From Acidimicrobiales bacterium (lineage in GTDB: Bacteria; Actinomycetota; Acidimicrobiia; Acidimicrobiales; Poriferisodaliceae): a DNA stretch of 10,234 nt. Positions 6,148 through 10,234 of this stretch are shown here, one piece after another (the first letter of the stretch is position 1; the number at the start of each line of letters is the position of its first letter). The stretch is taken from assembly GCA_020631315.1 (NCBI GenBank), contig JAHDHM010000052.1:1-10234 (forward strand), read 5' to 3'. A program made the position numbers and the translations under genes. Under the pieces are notes generated by a model. It did no database searches. It was given only the letters and a program-made list of their open reading frames with translations, and was not told where the DNA came from.

Positions 6148-6165
6148 TTCAGATCTGAACGACAA
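6137..6165 (-). promoter_or_regulatory. Candidate promoter of the azoreductase-hxlR operon
   Basis: Minus-strand TTGTCG (6165-6160) is 17 nt from TACGCT (6142-6137), a weak but correctly spaced -35/-10 pair. Transcription would begin near 6130, giving a leader of about 50 nt before the ATG at 6080 with its own Shine-Dalgarno. The -10 lies inside the right arm of the inverted repeat. The hexamers are far from consensus, so the exact position is tentative. Confidence 0.4.
6147..6160. repeat. Perfect 14-bp palindrome GTTCAGATCTGAAC
   Basis: A perfect dyad that abuts the right arm of the inverted repeat (sharing base 6147) and fills most of the spacer of the proposed azoreductase promoter. It could be a second operator for a dimeric regulator or part of a composite site. 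It differs from the LexA box and has no copy that I noticed elsewhere in the window. Confidence 0.5.
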
Positions 6166-6201
6166 CCTCGCCCGCAAGAAATCCCGGGATCCGCGACCGT
6201 G

Positions 6202-7020
6202 TCAGCCGTCGCCAAGCACCGGCCTCGGGTCGAAGAAGTTGAGGCCGCCGTCGCCGTAGTCCATGGCGAAGCCGAGGCGCGCTTTCACGTCCTCGGGCAG
6301 CGAGAGCGCATCGGCCAGCGGCATCGAGACGGCCTGGTTCTCCTCGGTGCGGAGCCAGTCGAGCGTGTAGGTGAGGATCACGCCGTAGCGCCAGTCGTCC
6401 TCGGTCACGTTCGCGCCGCCACCGTGCAGCGTGCCACCGGCCCAGAACAGCACCGAACCCGCCGGCATCGCCGCCCGCACGATCTCGTGCGACTCCGCCA
6501 CACGCCCCACCTCCCAACGATGACTGCCGGGCACGAGCTGCGTGCCGCCGTTCTCGGCGGTGAAGTCGGAGACGGCCCACATCGACGCGAGGATCAGGTT
6601 CGGGCGCGGCACCGGGAAGTACGGGAACAGGTCCTCTTCCCGGTGCAGCACCTGGTCGCGGGCGCCCGGACCGATCTCGAGCGCTGCGGTGACGTTGAGC
6701 ACCCAACGCTTCGCGAGCTCGCCCATGTGGCGGTCGCCGAGCTGTTCGGTGACGGGATGCATCATCAGCTCACGCACGGTCGGCGAGCGATGCGCGAGGG
6801 CGACGACGCGACGCGTCAGCCCCGGGTAGAAGTCCGTCGGCTCATCAGAGGTGGCGACGTGCGTCGCAGCCATGTGTGGCGACAGCTCGGACCGGATGGC
6901 GGCGAGCTGGGTGGCATCGGCCATGCCGTGCACCACGAGGCACCCGGCCTCGTCGAGCGCTTCGTACATCGAGGCGGCGTCATCGGTGGCGCTGCACTCG
7001 GGAATGACGGGTGACTGCAT
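6202..7020 (-). CDS. Phytanoyl-CoA dioxygenase (PhyH) family Fe(II)/2-oxoglutarate oxygenase
   Basis: A full-length 272-residue member of the PhyH family. These enzymes use Fe(II), O2 and 2-oxoglutarate to hydroxylate, or otherwise oxidise, lipophilic or small natural substrates. Visible are L125-H126-R-E128-E-D as the first half of the iron triad, S-D-F-T-A-E-N-G-G-T and P-G-S-H near 151-167, P-A-G-S-V-L-F-W, the distal H199 in L-H-G-G-G-A-N, and R211 as the likely 2-oxoglutarate anchor. The triad is thus H-x-E...H rather than the commoner H-x-D...H. The ATG at 7020 has AGGAAG about five nt upstream. Longer in-frame readings to 7107 are Arg/Ser-rich and overlap the preceding gene. The gene follows the CrtC/AttH-like gene by 13 nt and is last in the P450-sulfatase run. 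The physiological substrate is unknown. Confidence 0.9.
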   Translation of the reverse strand: MQSPVIPECSATDDAASMYEALDEAGCLVVHGMADATQLAAIRSELSPHMAATHVATSDEPTDFYPGLTRRVVALAHRSPTVRELMMHPVTEQLGDRHMGELAKRWVLNVTAALEIGPGARDQVLHREEDLFPYFPVPRPNLILASMWAVSDFTAENGGTQLVPGSHRWEVGRVAESHEIVRAAMPAGSVLFWAGGTLHGGGANVTEDDWRYGVILTYTLDWLRTEENQAVSMPLADALSLPEDVKARLGFAMDYGDGGLNFFDPRPVLGDG

Positions 7021-7033
7021 CGCTGCTTCCTGT

Positions 7034-8152
7034 CTACTTCGCGCCGTCGAGGACGCTCTCGAATCCGGCGGGCTCGTAGGGACCGATGACGATCTGCTCG
7101 AGCGCACCGATGCCGGTTCGCTGACCGTCGCTCACCTTCACGACCTGTTGGACGTGGATGTTCTCCGGAGCCAACGGATCGAGCGCGAGCGGGTCGAAGC
7201 TCTCGTGCCCGAACGCCAACTCGCCCTTCCATGCGCCCTGCTTCCACTCCGGATGGCCGTAGCCCAGCCCCTTGAACTGGAAGCGCAACACCGGATCCAT
7301 CTCGATGGTCCGGGTGTCGCCGTCGAGCGAGATGAGATCCAGCTCGGCACGCCGCACCCAACGCGTACCCCGGTGGTACTCGAGCCGGTGGATCGCCGCG
7401 GCCATGTGGGTGGTCTCGTCGGTGGGCTCGGCCGGGATGTCCGCTTCGGCGCCGTAGAGCGGTGCGGTCAGGCCTTCGCGGACGAGCGCCTGCCCCCGAG
7501 GCCCGTCGAAGAACACCGCGTGACTGACGTGGTCGTCCCACTGCAGCGGCGCCCACAGGAAGAAGAACGGACGGAACGCACCAGGCGCTCCGAGCTGGAC
7601 CCGCTCGCCGACCGTGCGCACGCCCCACGATCGGTCCTTGGTGCCGCGCCATTCGTCGATCTGCAGGTCACCGTCGGGAGAGGTCACCGTGCCGGTCCAC
7701 CGACCGAACTGTGCGTAGCGCGTGGCGTCCATCCATCGTCGCTGCCGATCCCACAGCACCTGACGGGCTTCCTGGATCGGCGACGTCCGAGCGGAGAAGG
7801 TCAGGTCGCAAGCGATGCCCGACTCGTTGTCGTCGATGATGATGCGACACCGGCGCATGGGTTCGTCGATCTCATAACGCAGCGGCCCGATGGACTGATC
7901 GGTGCGCTCCTTCGGCGCTCGACGCGAGGCGTAGAAGCAGTGCTGCTGCCCGCCGGCTTCGACGACGCTGAAGTGAGCGTCGAGGATGTCGCGGTGCGGG
8001 TACACGGCGATGCCGAACCCGAAGTAGCGGGAGCCTTCGTCGTCGTACGCGTTGAACCAGGTGCGGTCGTAGAAGTTCGCATCCGACGTGGCGGGATAGG
8101 CGATGGGCTCCGGTGTCTGATGGATCGGGTAGTCGTCGAGACGGGTCAGCAT
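7034..8152 (-). CDS. CrtC/AttH-like calycin-fold protein of unknown function
   Basis: A 372-residue soluble protein without signal peptide. It is rich in beta-strand-like alternations and aromatic residues, with two halves: F-Y-D-R-T-W-F-N-A-Y near 27-36, and a conserved-looking centre W-R-G-T-K-D-R-S-W-G-V-R at about 158-169. A late segment carries F-Q-F-K-G-L-G-Y-G-H-P-E-W. The D-R-S-W-G-x-R element and this two-barrel feel recall the CrtC (carotenoid 1,2-hydratase)/AttH lipocalin-like group and related actinobacterial proteins that occur beside lipid- and steroid-handling genes. I call the group from motif memory only. Known relatives bind or hydrate hydrophobic polyenes, so a role with a lipophilic substrate of the operon is reasonable. 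The start is ATG 8152, preceded by GAGGAG and forming TGATG with the sulfatase stop, so translation is coupled. A GTG one codon upstream is less likely. Confidence 0.65.
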   Translation of the reverse strand: MLTRLDDYPIHQTPEPIAYPATSDANFYDRTWFNAYDDEGSRYFGFGIAVYPHRDILDAHFSVVEAGGQQHCFYASRRAPKERTDQSIGPLRYEIDEPMRRCRIIIDDNESGIACDLTFSARTSPIQEARQVLWDRQRRWMDATRYAQFGRWTGTVTSPDGDLQIDEWRGTKDRSWGVRTVGERVQLGAPGAFRPFFFLWAPLQWDDHVSHAVFFDGPRGQALVREGLTAPLYGAEADIPAEPTDETTHMAAAIHRLEYHRGTRWVRRAELDLISLDGDTRTIEMDPVLRFQFKGLGYGHPEWKQGAWKGELAFGHESFDPLALDPLAPENIHVQQVVKVSDGQRTGIGALEQIVIGPYEPAGFESVLDGAK

Positions 8153-9543
8153 CACTGCTCCTCATGGGCGACCAGCGCGGCCGCGAGTTCGTCGCGCACC
8201 GAGGCCAGCGACTCGTCGCCGACCCGGTTCTCCATCTCCCCCGGGTCGGTGTCGAGATCGAACACCTCGCACGGCATGCCCGACGGGACGTGGATCGTCA
8301 CCCGGTGCTGATCGGTGCGCACGCCGGCGAAGTTCCCGATGCGCGAGAACACCTGCTCACGACCGACGATCGGACCGTCGAGCGCGGAGAGCAGCGACGT
8401 GCCCGCTCCACCCGCAGGCGCATCGGCGCCCCCGATGGCAGCGAGCGTTGCGGTGACGTCGACCAGCTCGGCGAGCGCGTCCTCGGTACGTCCCTCCATG
8501 CCACCGGGTGGCCGGATCAGGAGCGGCACCTGTACCGACGGTGCGTAGAAGTTCATCTTCGCCCAGAGCCCGTGGCTGCCGAGCATCTCGCCGTGGTCGC
8601 AGGTGTAGACGATCCAGGTGTCGTCGAGTTGGCCCAGCTCGTCGAGCGTGCGCACCACGTCGCCGAGGCGCTGATCGATGAGCGACACCATGCCGAGGTA
8701 GTGGCGGATGCCCTCCCGCACGAACTCGTCGTCCATCACGTGCACCTGTGAGTGGTCGTCGAGCACCGACAGGTACTTGGCGAACGGCCCGTCGCCCTTC
8801 TCCGGCGGTGTCCGGTCAGGCAGCTCGATGTCGGCATCGGCGTAGTGGGCGGCCCAGGTGGCGTCGTCGACCAGCGGTACGTGCGGCTGCACGAACGCGA
8901 GCTTCAGGAAGAACGGCGACGAGCTGTCGCGGGTGCGCAGCCAGCTGATCGCTTCGTCGGCGAGGAAGTTGGTGAGATCGAGCTCGGGCGGCAGCACGCT
9001 GGTCTCGCCCCGCCAGTGGGTCGGGGTGAGGCGGAAGATGCCGCGGATCTGTTCCCGGTAGGCCTCGAGCTGACCATGAGCGTCGAGGTGGTCGACGTAG
9101 GGCGTGCGCAGGTGTTCGGCGCAGTGGAGGTACTTGTCGTACTCCTCCAGCACGTGGCTCCAGCCGAAGTCACCGACGAAGCCGGCGCGGTCACGCATGT
9201 CGAGCGGCTCGGAACCCTTCGGTGCATACGACTCGTGGTAGTGGGTCTTGCCGAACGTCGCCGTCTCGTAGCCGACGCCTTGCAGCTGCTTCATGACCGT
9301 CGGCCAGGTGGCGTCGAAGCCGCCGGTGTTGCCGATCACGCCGAGGTCCTTCGGGTAGCGGCCGGTGATGACACTCGCCCGGCTCGGCTGGCAGATCGGG
9401 CTCTGACACCACGCCCGGGTGAAACGCACTCCCTCGGCGGCGATGCGATCGAGCGTCGGCGTCTCGACGAGAGGGTGCCCGGCAGCACCCATCACGTCGT
9501 GACGGTGCTGGTCGCTGAAGACGAACAGGATGTTCGGGGCCAT
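8152..9543 (-). CDS. Type I sulfatase (formylglycine-dependent)
   Basis: A 463-residue sulfatase of the alkaline-phosphatase superfamily, the usual length. The N-terminus N-I-L-F-V-F-S-D11-Q-H gives the first metal ligand. C51-Q-P-S-R is the C-x-P-S-R signature whose cysteine is oxidised to formylglycine, and it is followed by A-S-V-I-T-G-R. G-K99-T-H101 and H221 (Q-P-H-V-P) are probable sulfate-site residues. D316-H317-G-E-M-L-G-S-H-G...K329 supplies the remaining metal ligands. It hydrolyses sulfate esters to an alcohol plus inorganic sulfate. No signal peptide is visible, so it is probably cytoplasmic and acts on an imported substrate. It needs a formylglycine-generating enzyme encoded elsewhere. 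The ATG at 9543 has AAGGA about 9 nt upstream and begins 4 nt after the P450 stop; the 3' end overlaps the next gene as TGATG. Family sequence alone does not separate aryl from alkyl sulfatases. Confidence 0.93.
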   Translation of the reverse strand: MAPNILFVFSDQHRHDVMGAAGHPLVETPTLDRIAAEGVRFTRAWCQSPICQPSRASVITGRYPKDLGVIGNTGGFDATWPTVMKQLQGVGYETATFGKTHYHESYAPKGSEPLDMRDRAGFVGDFGWSHVLEEYDKYLHCAEHLRTPYVDHLDAHGQLEAYREQIRGIFRLTPTHWRGETSVLPPELDLTNFLADEAISWLRTRDSSSPFFLKLAFVQPHVPLVDDATWAAHYADADIELPDRTPPEKGDGPFAKYLSVLDDHSQVHVMDDEFVREGIRHYLGMVSLIDQRLGDVVRTLDELGQLDDTWIVYTCDHGEMLGSHGLWAKMNFYAPSVQVPLLIRPPGGMEGRTEDALAELVDVTATLAAIGGADAPAGGAGTSLLSALDGPIVGREQVFSRIGNFAGVRTDQHRVTIHVPSGMPCEVFDLDTDPGEMENRVGDESLASVRDELAAALVAHEEQ

Positions 9544-9547
9544 GAGG

Positions 9548-10234
9548 TCAGTCCTTCTGATCGCGAGTGCCAGCGTCACTGGCGGGGAACACGACCGGGA
9601 CCGAGCGAGGCCCCCGGACCTGTCCACCCGCCCAGGTCACCGCGTCGGCGTCCTCGAGCTCGAATTCGGGGATGGCGGCCATCCACTCCTCGAGTGCGAC
9701 CCGCAGCTCCATGCGGGCGAGATTCGAGCCCGCGCAGCGGTGGATCCCGACGCCGAACGCGAGGTGGCGGTTCTTCTCACGGTCGATGATGAACTGGTCG
9801 GCGTGGTCGAACGCGGTCTCGTCGCGGTTGGCGGCCGGGAAGTTCAGCAGCACCCGATCACCGGCGCTGACGGGGCAGCCGCCGACCTCGGTGTCCTCGC
9901 TCGCGATCCGGGCCATGGTGACCGGCGAGTAGAAGCGCAGCAGCTCCTCGATCGCCAGCGGCCAGATCTCCGGCTCGCTCGACATCCGCAGCCGATCCTC
10001 GGGATGGGATGCCAGGTGGAACAGCGACGATCCGATGGCACTCCACGTCGTGTCGACACCGGCCACGAGCAGCAGCGCCGCCTCGCCGACGATGAGCTCC
10101 TCGCTCACCGGCTCACCGTCGACCTCGGCGGCGAGCAGCTGGCTGAGCATGTCGTCGCCCGGGTGCTCCTTGCGATCCTCGATCTGTTCGAAGAGGAAGT
10201 CGCGCAGTTCGATGAGGGCCCGTTGGCGGCGCTC
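9548..10234 (-). CDS. Cytochrome P450, C-terminal 228 residues (5' end beyond the window)
   Basis: The C-terminal part of a soluble bacterial P450 reads open to the window edge. The I-helix oxygen-activation motif A-G-V-D-T-T is at visible residues 58-63. The K-helix E-x-x-R (E-L-L-R in E-E-L-L-R-F-Y-S-P) is near 97-100. A-A-N-R-D-E follows, then the heme loop F-G-V-G-I-H-R-C-A-G with the proximal cysteine at visible residue 167. All core motifs are intact. The A-N-R-D...N-R-H-L-A-F-G...G-S-N-L-A-R-M-E pattern is common in actinobacterial P450s acting on hydrophobic substrates such as steroids, terpenes or aromatics. It needs a ferredoxin and reductase not present here. The stop lies 4 nt before the sulfatase start, so the gene is the first visible member of the operon. 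The N-terminus, promoter and CYP family cannot be judged from the window. Confidence 0.95.
   Translation of the reverse strand, partial: ERRQRALIELRDFLFEQIEDRKEHPGDDMLSQLLAAEVDGEPVSEELIVGEAALLLVAGVDTTWSAIGSSLFHLASHPEDRLRMSSEPEIWPLAIEELLRFYSPVTMARIASEDTEVGGCPVSAGDRVLLNFPAANRDETAFDHADQFIIDREKNRHLAFGVGIHRCAGSNLARMELRVALEEWMAAIPEFELEDADAVTWAGGQVRGPRSVPVVFPASDAGTRDQKD

Noticed and set aside
6181..6190. Palindrome ATCCCGGGAT after the intact PhyH gene as a terminator or operator
   Set aside because: Ten bases with no loop cannot form a useful terminator hairpin, and it lies away from the promoter elements.
6851..8311. Plus-strand open frame of 486 codons opposite the PhyH and CrtC/AttH-like genes
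   Set aside because: Spans several well-supported minus-strand genes and their boundaries, has shadow-type composition and no motif.
8752..9789. Plus-strand open frame of 345 codons opposite the sulfatase and P450
   Set aside because: Both opposite genes carry complete catalytic motifs; this frame is Arg/Val-rich shadow sequence.

Overview
The window is GC-rich DNA with strongly GC-biased third codon positions. Three things point to an actinobacterium, possibly of an environmental lineage such as Acidimicrobiia: a DUF222/HNH endonuclease, a LexA box of the Gram-positive/actinobacterial type (TCGAAC-N4-GTTCGA), and apparently leaderless promoters. The phylum is an inference; the exact taxon cannot be fixed from the sequence. 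All genes lie on the minus strand except one.

Right half, minus strand (10234 to 6202): a tightly packed run of four genes. It starts with a cytochrome P450 cut by the window edge, then a formylglycine-type sulfatase (4 nt gap), a CrtC/AttH-like calycin protein (TGATG stop/start overlap) and a phytanoyl-CoA-dioxygenase-like Fe(II)/2-oxoglutarate oxygenase (13 nt gap). The spacing says operon. The mix of two oxygenases and a sulfatase suggests catabolism of a lipophilic, possibly sulfated, substrate that is not identified here. At the left edge is the N-terminus of a Baeyer-Villiger-type flavin monooxygenase, which fits the same oxidative theme but belongs to a different transcript.

Middle (6165 to 5092, minus): an FMN-dependent NADH-azoreductase gene followed, with an ATGA overlap, by a YodB-like HxlR/DUF24 regulator. 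Upstream lie an 8-bp inverted repeat (CTACTTAC/GTAAGTAG) and a 14-bp perfect palindrome, both over the likely promoter. This looks like an autoregulated electrophile/quinone response operon similar in logic to YodB-AzoR1 of Bacillus.

The highlight is the single plus-strand gene at 3874-5061. It reads as one 395-residue protein only if the in-frame TGA at 4132-4134 is translated. That TGA falls exactly on the first cysteine of a thioredoxin-fold CxxC motif (W-U-P-P-C). Twenty nucleotides downstream is a 6-bp perfect hairpin with a GGTCG loop, matching the bacterial SECIS rules. The gene therefore very probably encodes a selenoprotein: a redoxin domain with a U-x-x-C site fused to a DsbD-alpha-like domain carrying its own C-x4-C pair.

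Left part (3859 to 250, minus): a 5'-truncated remnant of a second PhyH-type oxygenase abuts the selenoprotein gene's upstream region. Next is a DUF222/HNH endonuclease gene whose promoter has a perfect LexA box filling its 17-bp spacer and a -10 box six nt before the ATG (SOS-regulated, leaderless). Last is a large secreted lipoprotein of unknown function. No tRNA, rRNA, CRISPR array or insertion sequence was seen.
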